From assembly GCA_037179515.1 (NCBI GenBank), contig JAXCGZ010009462.1, forward strand, positions 154,001-218,000: 64,000 bases of DNA. The letters are read 5' to 3'. The notes below the pieces were generated by a model that did no database searches, was not told where the DNA came from, and was given only the letters and a program-made list of their open reading frames with translations. The position numbers and the translations under genes are program-made. The DNA is from Halocaridina rubra. Its lineage: Eukaryota; Arthropoda; Malacostraca; Decapoda; Atyidae. Of this stretch, positions 44,741 through 56,366 are shown piece by piece; positions within the stretch are counted from its first letter, which is position 1; the number at the start of each line of letters is the position of its first letter.

Positions 44741-47451
44741 TAAGTGAAAGGATTCAAGTCGAAGAAATAAACTTGGCTATAGAAAGTGAGTTCAAGGAAT
44801 TTCTTGTTGCTTGCATAAATACTGGGTCAGAGAGCATTATAATAACTGTTGTATACAACCCACCAAGGAACCAAAATAGGCTTGAAGTTTATGAGGAAAG
44901 TCATATAGGTACTCTTGAAGTCATAAACTCAGTTGTTAACATGGCACGGGAAAAAAAATGTAGGATTTTGATTATGGGAGACTTTAATCATAAAGAGATA
45001 GATTGGATAAATCTTGACCCACACAGTGGTGAGGACTCATTCGGGGCAAGATTCCTAGATTGCGTACAAGGGAATTTCCTACACCAACAAGTAATGGAAC
45101 CAACAAGGGCCAGGGGTGGGGATGAGCCATCACTACTTGATCTAGTGTTCACAGATAATGTGTTGGATATTGAAAAAATTGAGTATGAACCACCAATTGG
45201 AAAGAGTGACCACTGTGTGTTGTTGATGGAGTATATCATTGAAGGTATTCTTCCTGAGAGTAGAGGCACTGAGGACATGAGGAGGAACTATCGGAAAGGA
45301 GATTACATCAAAATGAATGAGCTTTTTGCAGTTATTGACTGGAGAACCTTATTTTACAACAAATCTGTACAAGAAATGTATGACAGCTTTTGTGAGAAAT
45401 ATGGGAAGATAGTAGATTGCTGCATACCTGTCACCAAAGTAGGTGTAATTCATGCCAGAGAGAAATGGTTCGATAATGGGTGTAAAAGAGCTAAGGAGTG
45501 GAGAGACAAATGCTGGAAAAGGTATAGGAGGAGAAAAAACATAAATGCCTGGCAAACCTACAAAAGAGCAAGAAATGACTACCTAAGTAAAAGGAGAGAG
45601 GCAGAGAGAGACTATGAGAGGGACATCACCAGGAAGGCTAAAGAAAATCCCAAGCTTTTCCACAGCTTTATCAGAGGAAAACTGAAGGTAAAAGAACAGG
45701 TTTCAAGGCTAAAGAGAGCGGATGGAAGCATTACTGAGACGGATGAAGAGATCTGCAAAGAATTGAACAAGGAGTTTCAGTCAGTATTTACAGTAGAAAA
45801 TACCCCACCCCCTCAGATTGCAGTGATAGAAGCTCAAGGGCCGGTATTAGAGAACATCAACCTTACAGCCACAGAGGCATGCAAAGCGCTGATGGATTTA
45901 GATGTTCATAAAGCTACAGGTCCCGATGACATATCCCCTCATGTGCTTAAAAAATTCGCAAACACAATATCAGTGGCACTAAGTATCATATTTAAGGAGT
46001 CACTGGAGTCGGGGGAGATTCCAAGATGCTGGAAACAAGCAAATGTGATACCTATCTTCAAAAAGGGAAGGAGGGATACGGCTCTGAACTATAGACCAGT
46101 TTCCTTGACCAGCATAGTTTGCAAAGTTATGGAGAAACTACTAAGGAAACATATCTCTCTTCACTTGGAATCCTTCAACTTTTTGTCAGTGAGGCAACAT
46201 GGCTTCAGAGAAGGTAGATCAACAGTAACAAACTTATTAGAATTTTATGATGAGGTAAGCCAAATCTTACAGGAAAGAGAGGGCTGGGCAGACTGCATAT
46301 TCCTAGACTTCCAGAAAGCGTTTGACACTGTTCCACATGGGAGACTTATTAGGAAGCTGCAAGCAATGGCTAGAATAGGTGGGAATGTTTTGGAATGGAT
46401 AAAAACTTACTTAGAAGGAAGGGAACAGAGGGTTAGAGTAAGACACTCAGTGTCTGAATGGAGAAGAGTTAGTAGTGGAGTTCCACAGGGTTCAGTTTTA
46501 GGGCCACTTTTGTTCCTTGTATATGTAAATGACCTACCAGAGTCTGTAAATTCATTCATGAATATGTTTGCAGATGATGCAAAGATTGTGAAGAAAGTAA
46601 AAAACGAGAACAATGGTAGAGAACTTCAGGAGGATCTAAATAATCTGCATGAGTGGTCAGAAAAGTGGCTAATGAAATTCAATACTTCAAAATGTAAGGT
46701 AATGAGAATGGGTACAAGTGCAAGAAGGCCCAAGCTTGACTACTCGGTGGCTGGAGTACAACTTCAAGAGACAGAAAATGAGAGAGATCTAGGAGTAAAC
46801 ATACTGGCAGATTTGTCTCCAGAAATACATATAAATGGCATAGTAAGGGCAGCATATGCATTCTTATCAAATGTAAGGGTAGCCTTCAGGCACATGGACA
46901 AGGAAATGTTCAGAAATATTTATGTAACCTATGTGAGGCCAAAACTCGAATATGCAGCCCCCTTTTGGAATCCGCACTTGAAAAAGCACATAGCTAAGCT
47001 TGAAAAAGTTCAAAGACATGCCACGAAACTGGTGCCAGAAATACGCAATCTCAGTTATGATGAGAGGCTGAGGAAATTAGATCACTCGAAGCTAGAAGAG
47101 TGAGGGGGGATATGGTGACAGTCTTTAAATTCCTTCATGGTTATGATAGAGTGGATAGGGATCGATATTTTGATATGGCTGGCTCTAGAACTAGAGGTCA
47201 TAGTTTGAAGCTTCATAAGAAAACTTCTTTGCAGGAGGTAAGGAAATACTTTTTCAGTGTAAGAGTAGTTGATAATTGGAATTGGCTAAGCGAGGAGGTA
47301 GTTAATGCTATCTCAATCCATAGTTTTAAGGACAGGTATGATAAGTATCACTAAGTATAAAATGGAACCGATGAGGAGACGGGAAGATACGAGCTTTGGC
47401 CTCTTTCCCGTAAACACAATTAGGTAATCACAATTAGGTAATCACATACAA
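44741..47451 (+). pseudogene. CR1-group LINE copy a: endonuclease, reverse transcriptase and 3' tail
   Basis: A 2.7-kb plus-strand LINE. One long frame (44,623-47,103, 826 codons) is chimeric: about the first 40 codons come from the Harbinger host, the rest from the LINE. It keeps the endonuclease core (GDFN at 119-122, LLDLVFT near 172, SDH at 195-197) but lacks the N-terminal catalytic Glu region. The RT follows: [10 protein letters not shown] near 430, [43 protein letters not shown], and FADD at 648-651. A 7-nt deletion near 47,080 causes an early stop; the C-terminal module (GDMVTVFKFLHGYDRV onward) continues in the next frame to 47,354. The 3' UTR has an ACGGGAA..TTCCCGT stem-loop and a tail of repeated acaattaggtaatc, as in CR1/L2 elements. 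It is 5'-truncated and not autonomous. Confidence 0.87.
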
Positions 47452-47642
47452 ATGAATATCGTCGTTCACACGTTATGAGGACACCAGACACCATCATTGG
47501 CTGTATATCAGCCAATGAGATAAAACAAAAAAAAGAGACTGTGCGTTACCATGGCAACTCTGGCCGCCATGTGGACTGATCCCCATAATGAGTCATAGAC
47601 ACACCAATACATCGCTTCCATTTTCGCTGGCCGCTGTTAGAT

Positions 47643-47790
47643 ATGGAGAGGGGTCAGTTTGATACAGATTTATTCATAAATTAAATTGAAAAATGCCCAT
47701 CAGTTTGGAACATGAAATTTTAGGAGTGCAATTACAAAACAGTCAAGAAAGTCGTCGAATAATTTCACTGACATTTTCATACTGAAAAAC
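47643..47790 (+). pseudogene. Decayed MADF-domain fragment inside the Harbinger-like element
   Basis: From ATG at 47,643 the frame reads MERGQFDTDLFIN, stop, IEKCPSVWNMKF, stop, ECNYKTVKKVVE, stop. This keeps the MADF pattern (F-x-x-x-L-I-x-x-I-E-x-x-P-x-x-W-x, then Y) with three stops. MADF/Myb-like DNA-binding proteins are the usual second gene of PIF/Harbinger elements. Confidence 0.5.
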
Positions 47791-47907
47791 TTATTGTCAT
47801 GATCTCTCAAAGAGGAGTAGAAGTGGATGAAACCAATGTCGTCTTTGACACTGTTTGTGCCGATTCAAGCTGCAATGCAACAGCCAAAAACATACAGATG
47901 AAAGAAA

Positions 47908-47957
47908 GGCACCCTTTCCCGTAAACACAATTAGGTAATCACAATTAGGTAATCACA
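47908..47957 (+). mobile_element. Minimal LINE 3' tail (about 50 bp)
   Basis: The strings ctttcccgtaaacacaatt and two units of aggtaatcacaatt match the last 50 bp of the CR1-group LINE, with nothing upstream. It is either an extreme 5' truncation or a local duplication of the tail of copy a. Confidence 0.65.
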
Positions 47958-48092
47958 TCCACCCTGGCACTGAATGCCATTAACAAAGGAAAAAAAAATG
48001 TCCACTGCGGTCCAAAACGTTTCGTGTGAATGATTACAGTGTTTAACGCGCGGTAGCCGCCACGGTTCAAAACGCCCTGTATAAACAGGCCC

Positions 48093-48795
<703 letters not shown>

Positions 48796-48878
<83 letters not shown>
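48796..48878. repeat. (TA)n microsatellite
   Basis: About 83 bp of TA, the other side of the SINE insertion. Confidence 0.95.
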
Positions 48879-48880
<2 letters not shown>

Positions 48881-48899
48881 GTGAGTTTTTGTGCGTATA

Positions 48900-49626
48900 A
48901 ACATACAAGGAAATGTTTAGAAATAATGTATGTGACATATGTGAGGCCAGAGCTTGAATATGCAACACCCCACTGAAATCCACTCTTGAAAAACCATATA
49001 AATATACTAGAAAAATTTGAAATACATGCTACGAAGCTATTGCCAGAGATACGCAATCTCACTTATGAGGAGAGACTGAGGGAGTTAGACTTACCATTTC
49101 TTGAAACCAGAAGGAAGAAGAGTGAATATGGTAATAGTAAGCAATATTTAGATATGGGTGGCTCAAGAACTAAAGGTCATGGTGGAAACTTTGTAAGAAA
49201 AGCAATTTGCAGGAGGTAAAGAAGTACTTGCTTAGTGTAAGAATAGTTGATGATTGGAAGTCGATAAGTAAGGAAGTAGTAGATGCTAACCGTACGCATA
49301 GTTTTAAGGACAAATGCGATACGCATCCGGTTCCGGTTCCGGTTTTACGTCACGGACTCCCTTATCAACCAAGGGCTAGGACGGTTGCCTTCTTACGAAG
49401 GACTTGTTTTGGCAGATGTAATCCTTACGCTGAGTGCATGCCTTTGCTAACCTCAGACCGTGACGGGGCGCGAACCCTCGACCTGACGCCTCAGAGTCGG
49501 AGACGCTACCGACTGAGCCACGGCGACTACAAATGCGATACGCATCATGGAGTAAAAATAATGACACCGATCAAGAAACGGGCAGTTGCATGCATAGGGC
49601 TCTTTCCCGTAAGCACAGTTAGGTAA
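48900..49626 (+). pseudogene. CR1-group LINE copy b, 3' end, split by a SINE
   Basis: The C-terminal module of the LINE can be read in broken frames: [15 protein letters not shown] near 48,935, HATKLLPEIRNLTYEERLREL near 49,030, SVRIVDDWKSISKEVVDA near 49,240, HSFKDKCD near 49,305. A SINE then interrupts, and the tail resumes at 49,547 to end cccgtaagcacagttagg at 49,625. It is more diverged than copies a, c and g, so older. Confidence 0.8.
49310..49546 (-). mobile_element. tRNA-derived SINE (family 1) with 18-bp target-site duplication
   Basis: The SINE at 49,328-49,528 is bracketed by acaaatgcgatacgcatc at 49,310-49,327 and 49,529-49,546. It lies inside LINE copy b, so it is younger. Its head (reverse complement) is gtcgccgtggctcagtcggt, with CGACTCTGAGGCGTCAGG and gagggttcgcgccccgtc: the cleanest tRNA-like head of this family in the window. 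Confidence 0.93.
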
Positions 49627-49822
49627 ATTTGGCAGATTTAGTAAAAAAGCAGAATTATATCCTTGATATTTATTATGGTGTCAGTTTCTGCAAATGCTAA
49701 GTCGCCGTCATTGGTCTTTGCTTTGATAGCTTTTTTTCGGACAAAAAGTGTCAGGAAGTTAAATGGCAGTAGTAATACAGAAGAGTTTTTGTTGACATTT
49801 TTAAGGTAGCCAAGTGTCTAGT

Positions 49823-49826
<4 letters not shown>

Positions 49827-49908
<82 letters not shown>

Positions 49909-49909
49909 A

Positions 49910-50000
<91 letters not shown>
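49827..50000. repeat. (CT)n then (TA)n microsatellite
   Basis: About 78 bp of CT, a short mixed segment, then about 85 bp of TA. Confidence 0.93.
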
Positions 50001-50004
<4 letters not shown>

Positions 50005-50112
50005 TTTGAAATTCAAATGGTGATAGTTCTGACTGATACAACTTTTTCAAAAAATAATTCTTCATAACTCCAGTACCAGCCTTGAAGTGTGTCTTTGAAC
50101 ATTTTCTCTCTG

Positions 50113-50860
50113 ATACAAAATTTAAGGTAATGAGAATGGGTACAAGTGCAAGAAGGCCAAAGCTTGACTACTCGGCGGCAGGAGCATAATTTCAAGAGAC
50201 AGAGAATGAGAGAGATCTAGGAGTAAACATACTGGCAGATGTCTCCAGAAATATATATAATTGGCATAGTAAGGGCAGCATATGCATTCTTATCAAATGT
50301 AAGGGTAGCCTTCAGGCACATGGACAAGAAAATGTTCAGAAATATTTATGTAACCTATGTGAGGCCAAGACTCGAATATGCAGCCCCCTTTTGGAATCCG
50401 CACTTGAAAAAGCACATAGCTAAGCTTGAAAAAGTTCAAAGACATGCCACGAAACTGGTGCCAGAAATACGTAATCTCAGTTATGATGAGAGGCTGAGGG
50501 AATTAGACTTACCATCATTCGAAGCTAAAAGATTGAGGGGGGATATGGTGACAGTCTTTAAATTTCTTCATGGTTATGATAGAGTGGATAGGGATCGATA
50601 TTTTGATATGGCTGGCTCTAGAACTAGAGGTCATAGTTTGAAGCTTCGTAAGAAAACTTGCTTGCAGGATGTAAGGAAATACTTTTTCAGTGTAAGAGTA
50701 GTTGATAATTGGAATTGGCTAAGCGAGGAGGTAGTTAATGCTATCTCAATGCATAGTTTTAAGGACAGGTATGATAAGTATGACTAAGTATAAAATGGAA
50801 CCGATGAGGAGACGGGAAGATACGAGCTTTGGGCTCTTTCCCGTAAACACAATTAGGTAA

Positions 50861-50861
<1 letters not shown>
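50113..50861 (+). pseudogene. CR1-group LINE copy c, 3' end
   Basis: A 5'-truncated copy starting at the KVMRMGTSARRPKLDY block. One frame from 50,239 to 50,787 (182 codons) gives the intact C-terminal module ending KDRYDKYD. Unlike copy a it keeps ELDLPSFEAKRLRGDM without the 7-nt deletion. The 3' stem-loop and aattaggtaatcac tail run directly into (CA)n. Confidence 0.87.

Positions 50862-50935
<74 letters not shown>
50862..50935. repeat. (CA)n microsatellite
   Basis: About 74 bp of CA, starting exactly at the end of LINE copy c (..gtaatcacacac), so it probably grew from the LINE tail. Confidence 0.95.
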
Positions 50936-50936
<1 letters not shown>

Positions 50937-51399
50937 CTGATTTAAGTTGGCAAGTAGCACAGCGGTCTTATTTTTTTCTTTTTGCTTTGTTCTCTATTTT
51001 ATTTTATTTTGTCTATAAATTGAGTTAGATTTAAAGTCTGATCCTGTGATAACATACCTTGGTTAGCAAGTTATTATTTTTTCTTTTGAAATTACCTGTT
51101 TTAGCAGTTAAGAAAAATAAATAGCAGAAACAGGTGGGTGTCTCCTCAGATACAAAGTCGAATTTTCCTTCAAATGGACTCCTGTTTTTCTTTTTCTTTT
51201 TCAAATTACCAAAGTCAAATTTTAAGTTAAGATGTGTGTTACCAGAAAAGAAATGAACTGAATAACTAAATAGTACTTATGTGAAGATATAGAAATTCTG
51301 TGTGAAGCTTAAATAGAAACTTTTCACGCTCTTTTTTTTTTATTTCATCTCTCTATATTCTATGAAAGGGAAAACATCAATATGAGGTTATCTCTGTCC

Positions 51400-51772
51400 C
51401 TAACCCCCCGTCCAATGGTTGGGGGAGGGGTGGTAGAGGATCTCCGGGGGATGTAGGAGGAGGAGGAGAGGCTGTAAGAAGAATGAAGCAAAAATTCAAG
51501 GAATTAGAGACAAAGGTTATAAACCTTGATGATAAAATTCGGAATATGGACAGATGAATGAAAGCGAATGTAACACTCAGAGAAAAACCAGTTTTTTGGA
51601 GGAAGCAAATAAAGCTCAAGGGCAAGAGAGAAAAGAACTAGAAAAACAAGTAAAGAAGCTGGAAAAGGAAAAGAGTAAACTAGAAACCAGAATTTCTAAA
51701 CAAGAGGATCCTAGCCATACACAGAATCACGTCAGATGCGTTTATGAAATCCATTTGTGTGTGTCTAGCTAA
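51400..51772 (+). pseudogene. Coiled-coil fragment, possible LINE ORF1 relic
   Basis: Plus strand. From about 51,470 one frame reads AVRRMKQKFKELETKVINLDDKIRNMDR, stop, then in another frame FLEEANKAQGQERKEL and EKQVKKLEKEKSKLE up to 51,772. Heptad-like Leu/Lys/Glu repeats over about 90 residues predict a coiled coil. Upstream is glycine-rich coding-like sequence (gggggaggggtggtagagga). Frame breaks show it is dead. It could be ORF1 of a LINE or a retrocopy of a host coiled-coil gene. Confidence 0.4.
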
Positions 51773-51993
51773 CTAACAATATGGTATCCTAGGTTTACAC
51801 TGTTTAAGAAATCGGGCCATGAGGTCATTGTTGTGTCCTGATCCAAAAACATGAACTTTTTGTCCTAGTGAATGTTACGACGCTGTTTATTAATTATGGC
51901 TTTGAAATTACGTATCCTTGAACACGTGGGCGACAATATTTTAAGTGAGGAGGGGGAAAATGAGTGTTGAATTAAGTTTCTTGATCCTATAAA

Positions 51994-52218
51994 ATGTACT
52001 TGTTCTGTAGTCACCGTGGCTCAAGCGGTAGCGTCCGCGACTTTGAGGAGTCAGGTCGAGGGTTCGCTCCCCTCCATGGTCTGAAGTTAGCATGGGCATG
52101 CACTCAGGGTAAGGTTTACATCTGCCAAAACAAGCCCTTCACAAGAAGGCGACCGTCCTAGCCCTTGGTTGAAAAGGTAGTCCGTGACGTAAAACACGCT
52201 ATAGTATGTACTTGTTCT
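51994..52218 (+). mobile_element. tRNA-derived SINE (family 1) with 13-bp target-site duplication
   Basis: The SINE at 52,007-52,205 is bracketed by atgtacttgttct at 51,994-52,006 and 52,206-52,218. Head gtagtcaccgtggctcaagc, B box gagggttcgctcc, tail gtagtccgtgacgtaaaaca. Confidence 0.92.
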
Positions 52219-52569
52219 CCATAAATGGATAGCTGGAAGAGAGAATATCTTTTTAATGACTATTTTTTGTTGAGAAGTTTATTTAAAGTAGTGGTTGGGA
52301 AACAAAGCCAGTGTTAAGTTTTACTCATAAGATTTTTCGCACGTTCCTATTGCTAAAGACAGCATAGCCAACCACTCTACGAAAGTCCAGAACCAATAGC
52401 TTTCTATATTTAGCTTTGATTTCATTTTTCAGGAATGTAACGTGTGCAGAAAGGCAACAAGTATTTCTACTCCTACCCTCTCGCTTTTCATTTCCAGTGG
52501 ATTGCAAACAAGGTACTCACTCTGTTGTACAAGATCACTTACAAATTATTATTATATTTTTTCTCCTGC
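52219..52569. other. Non-coding, nothing recognised
   Basis: No gene or repeat supported. Confidence 0.4.
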
Positions 52570-52732
52570 TTGCCCTTATAGCTTACATGTGCTATACTCA
52601 GGAATAAATGCATTCTATGTGAATGCCACTAGTTTATATTACGCTTTCCCCAACCTCACTCGTGGTTTTGTTTTCGCATTTAATTCAGCAAAAAATCTCA
52701 TTCAGGACCAACAATAACCAAATAAGCACATA
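52570..52732 (-). repeat. Diverged dispersed copy of the 272-bp unit body
   Basis: Plus-strand strings cttatagcttacatgtgcta, aggaataaatgcattctatg, ccccaacctcactcgtggtt and ccaaataagcacat follow the body of the 27-30 kb unit in the same order, with about 20 percent visible differences and without the tRNA-like head. The 272-bp unit is therefore also a dispersed family, consistent with a SINE. Confidence 0.8.
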
Positions 52733-52963
52733 CGCACGGGAAGGGTTGTAATAACCTGTAAAAATAATGTGGAACTATTTTATTTAATTATACATAGCAG
52801 AATAGTATCAGAGTGAAATTACAATTTAAGATATTTTGCCCCAAGTATTCCTCTCAGAGGCGTTAGGAACCTTTTTCGAAGTAGATCTTCTGTAAAAATT
52901 CCCTGTTACTTTGTTACTTTGATACTTAGTATTCTAAGGACTCGCCTATATCTTCCAGCTTAT

Positions 52964-53082
<119 letters not shown>

Positions 53083-53115
53083 TCGAATGAACTTTTAATT
53101 TGATGAAAACATAAA

Positions 53116-53121
53116 TTTATT
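53116..53121 (-). promoter_or_regulatory. Poly(A) signal AATAAA for the Kunitz gene
   Basis: A minus-strand AATAAA lies about 160 nt after the TAA stop of the Kunitz gene, in an AT-rich 3' UTR. Confidence 0.55.
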
Positions 53122-53278
53122 CATAATATTATTATTTAATTACAGTATATACATAGAATATTACAAATTATATATACAATATGCACTCTTTGACTTGGTT
53201 ATAGACACACTTTATACAGAAATTTTTTTTTTTGCTGGGTCACTCTTCTCAAAGCAGTCTGACAATTGTCATTGCTTT

Positions 53279-54193
53279 TTATTCTTCAAATTCTTCATCT
53301 CCCGAGAAGAGACCCGTGGGTATAGATTCTGAAGCTAAATGACTGGCAAATGAAATGGGATTCTCAGAATCTGACTGATTTTCGGGAGCTGCCTGATTTT
53401 CTGAATCTGACTGATTTTCGGGAGCTGCCTGATTTTCTGAGTCTGATTGAGCCTCAGTATCTGTCTTACTTTCTGATACTCTCTCACTGGTTCTAGACTG
53501 AATTCGTTGTGGCTGTAGAACAATAATAGAGACAGGTTGGCCAATGGTAATAGATCCTGGTCGTACTCCAGTACTTCCGATCACAATACTGCTGATGGTT
53601 CTAGTACCTGTGTTGCCAGAAGGTGCAGGTGGCCTGCTCTCCTCATCAGCCTCCTCCTCTTGAAACCGGTCAGTGCTTTCTTGATGTGAAACAGGCTGCA
53701 GTTGTTGAACTGTTATACCTTGTGGCCGTGAAGCAGCCTGAGTGGGGGCGGCTTGCTGTATTTGAACAGGAGCTTGAGGTTGAATTTGTGCAGGAGCTTG
53801 TGTTTGAATCTGAGTTGGTGCAGTAGGCTGAGGCACTGGCTGCCGCACTTGCTGTGGAGAAGCTAGGAAATTTGCAAGGGGATTGCTTTCTCTGAATATC
53901 CGATCACATGCTGGAGTATTGAACTGGGCATTCGGTTGTACTGAGCATTTTTTTGTGCACTCTTCCAATGTTGCAAACCTATTATTATTTCCATGACATC
54001 CGCCATACACAAAACAATCACAAGCTCCTGTAAGAGGGTTAAAATAAAAAGCTGGGAAAAATGCACGGCATCCGCCAGATTGAACAGGTTCGAAACACCT
54101 GTTGTCAATACCAGGGATAAGGCCTTGCCCACGAACATACACAGTTAACACTGACAGTACAAAACCGGTGATTGTCAATAACTGTTTTGCCAT
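53279..54193 (-). CDS. Secreted Kunitz/BPTI-domain protein with Gln/Pro-rich and acidic tail (304 aa)
   Basis: A single minus-strand exon. The start is the ATG at 54,193, chosen for its good context (caagATGG) and because it opens a signal peptide (residues 1-22, hydrophobic TGFVLSVLTVYV). The frame extends upstream but has no earlier ATG. Residues 33-83 are one Kunitz domain with the exact BPTI spacing C33-x8-C42-x15-C58-x7-C66-x12-C79-x3-C83 and the FVYGGC and GNNNRF motifs. The P1 position is R43, predicting trypsin-like protease inhibition outside the cell. Two extra cysteines, C60 and C96, could form a fourth disulfide or link subunits. Residues about 110-170 are Gln/Pro/Ala-rich with PTQIQTQAPAQIQPQAP-type repeats. 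Near the C-terminus a 12-residue SDSENQAAPENQ unit repeats in tandem before an acidic end. The tail suggests a structural or matrix-bound inhibitor, possibly cuticle or haemolymph. Target unknown. Confidence 0.9.
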   Translation of the reverse strand: MAKQLLTITGFVLSVLTVYVRGQGLIPGIDNRCFEPVQSGGCRAFFPAFYFNPLTGACDCFVYGGCHGNNNRFATLEECTKKCSVQPNAQFNTPACDRIFRESNPLANFLASPQQVRQPVPQPTAPTQIQTQAPAQIQPQAPVQIQQAAPTQAASRPQGITVQQLQPVSHQESTDRFQEEEADEESRPPAPSGNTGTRTISSIVIGSTGVRPGSITIGQPVSIIVLQPQRIQSRTSERVSESKTDTEAQSDSENQAAPENQSDSENQAAPENQSDSENPISFASHLASESIPTGLFSGDEEFEE

Positions 54194-54986
54194 CTTGAAA
54201 TTAAGCTTTAATGTGAACGGAATTTCAACAGATCCAAAGAAACACAATAGAATTGTCCGATGTATGCAGTGATATTTTTTTTTTTTTTTGCTTTTCTTTG
54301 TGATCCAAGCTGAGCTCGACTAAGCCAAAGTCGACAATTCGGCTTCCTGCACTCTACTGAAGTAAGATTGCAGCCTGCGCCGTAGCCCGGAGAATTAAAT
54401 GCTAAGGCCAGCCAGACCGACCGTCCTCAGTCCTGTTCTTGCGTCCTTGAGAAACGAGTCAAGACATATCCAGTCTTTTTTTCTTTTCTTTTTTACTGCT
54501 CGATACTTCCTTATTGATTACTCTTCTAATAAACTGCGTTAAAGCATGGTGATCTCACTCTTTGATTTAATAAACTATGGCTGTATTTATTAATAATAAC
54601 AATAATGTAAAATATAATTAACATAAGAAGTATAATATTTTTTTTTCTGAGAATAGATTTATTTCCGACACGGGGTACTCTAAGGTTAAGCGTGACTCAG
54701 TTTTTTTTTATCTGTATTACTTCCACCATCGTTCCAATGTGGCAACAAAAGAGGAAGTTAAATGTTTGTGAATCCCAACAATGAATCTATGTGGCTTGAC
54801 GTACGATGCAAGAAGAGGAAAATTTAGCAATAAAAGAGATTAAAAGTGAGAGTTGGGAATGAATCTTCTACTGTGCGTTTGAAGGTAAAAATAAATAAAT
54901 AAGTAAATAAATAAATAAATAATTGAGTTGTATGTATCACTGCTCGAAATATGACCTCAATTAATTACATCTTAAGATCACAAATT
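54194..54986. other. 5' flank of Kunitz gene
   Basis: Holds the 5' UTR and promoter by position. A T tract (54,273-54,290) and a GC-richer stretch (54,340-54,440) are the only notable features. No clear TATA box or upstream exon could be fixed. Confidence 0.35.
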
Positions 54987-55157
<171 letters not shown>

Positions 55158-55195
55158 TATTTTTTTTATTATCATTATTAATGATTATACACGCT

Positions 55196-56366
55196 TAGAG
55201 GTCAGAGTTCAAAGCTTCGTAAGAAAACTTTTTTTTTCAGGTGGTTGGGAAATACTTTTAAAGTGTAAAAATAGTTAATAATTGGATTTGCTAAATAGGG
55301 AAACAGTCAATGCTACATGCAATGAAAGTTTTAAGGATAGATATGATAAGTGTTAGAGAGCCAAAAATGGAACTGAACAGTAAACAGTGAGTTACAAGCA
55401 TGGTGCTCTCTCTCATGAACACAGTTAGATAAGTAGAGTTAGGTAAAAACAAACGAGGAGAGGCTGATTGAATTAGATTTACCATAACTCGAAGCTAGAA
55501 GAATGAGGGGGGGGGATATGGTGACGGTTATGAAATTTCTTCATGGTTTTTTACAGAGTGGATAGAAATCGGTATTTTGACATGACTGGTTCTAGAACTA
55601 GAGGTCATAGGTTGAAGATTCGTAAGAAAACTTCTTTCCAGGATGTAAGACAGTACTTTTTATTAGTGTAAGAGTAGTTGATAACTGGAATTCGTTAAGC
55701 GAGGATGTAATTAATGCTACCTCAATTCATAGTTTTAAGGACAAATATGATAAGTATCACTGAGTATAAAAAGGGAACCGACTAGGAGACGGGGAATTTC
55801 GAGCGTAGGTGTCTTGCCCGTAAGCAAAATTAGGTAAATACAATTAGGTGATTATATACACACTCACACACAAAGCAGGAATATGCAGCCTCATTTTGGA
55901 ATCCACACTTGAAACAAACACGTGGTTAAACTGGGAAAGTTCAAACACATGCCACGAAATTGGTGCCAGAAATACGCAATCTCAGTTATGATGAGAGGCT
56001 GAGGGAATTAGACTTACCATCACTCGAAGCTAGAAGAATGAGGGGGATATGGTGACGGTTTTTAAATTCCTTCATGGTCATGACAGAGTGGATAGGGATT
56101 GATAGTTTGATATGGCTGGCACTAGAACCAGAGATCATATTTTGAAGCTTCGTAAGTAAACTTCTTTGCAGGATATAAGGAAGTACTTTTTTTTAGTGTA
56201 AGAGTAGTTGTTGATTGGAATTAACTAAGCGAGAAGGTAGTTAATGCTAACTCAATCCATTGTTTTAAGAACAAGTATGATGAGTATCACTAAGTACAAA
56301 AAATGGAACCGACCATGAGACGGAGAGTTACGAGTTTGGGGCTCTTTTCCGCAAGCGCAAATAGGT
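55196..56366 (+). pseudogene. Three consecutive diverged 3' ends of the CR1-group LINE (copies d1-d3)
   Basis: Three plus-strand relics in a row: 55,196-55,446 (from gaggtcagagttcaaagctt to gttagataagtagagttagg), 55,452-55,850 (from gaggagaggctgattgaatt to acaattaggtgatta) and 55,876-56,366 (from aggaatatgcagcc to cgcaaataggtaaca). Each repeats the same C-terminal coding module and 3' stem-loop region with stops and frame shifts. d2 and d3 keep LPSLEARRMRG-like coding, so they belong to a slightly different subfamily (Arg-Met-Arg-Gly) from copies a, c, f and g. Confidence 0.75.

Larger units (their letters stand above)
44602..48092 (+). mobile_element. PIF/Harbinger-like DNA transposon interrupted by a LINE
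   Basis: The left end GGCCCTGTTCATACGAGGCG and right end (reverse complement GGGCCTGTTTATACAGGGCG) form an imperfect inverted repeat, flanked by TAA at 44,599-44,601 and 48,093-48,095. A 3-bp TAA/TWA duplication is the PIF/Harbinger signature. The sub-terminal sequence on both sides is GC-rich and related (cggttgtcaccg / cggtagccgccacgg). A decayed MADF-domain piece near 47,650 fits the accessory protein of this superfamily. No nuclease is visible. Without the LINE the element would be about 0.8 kb, so it was already a short non-autonomous form. Confidence 0.65.

Noticed and set aside
54194..54247. Upstream extension of the Kunitz frame (18 more codons)
   Set aside because: It has no ATG, and the extension would bury the signal peptide. 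The ATG at 54,193 has a strong context.
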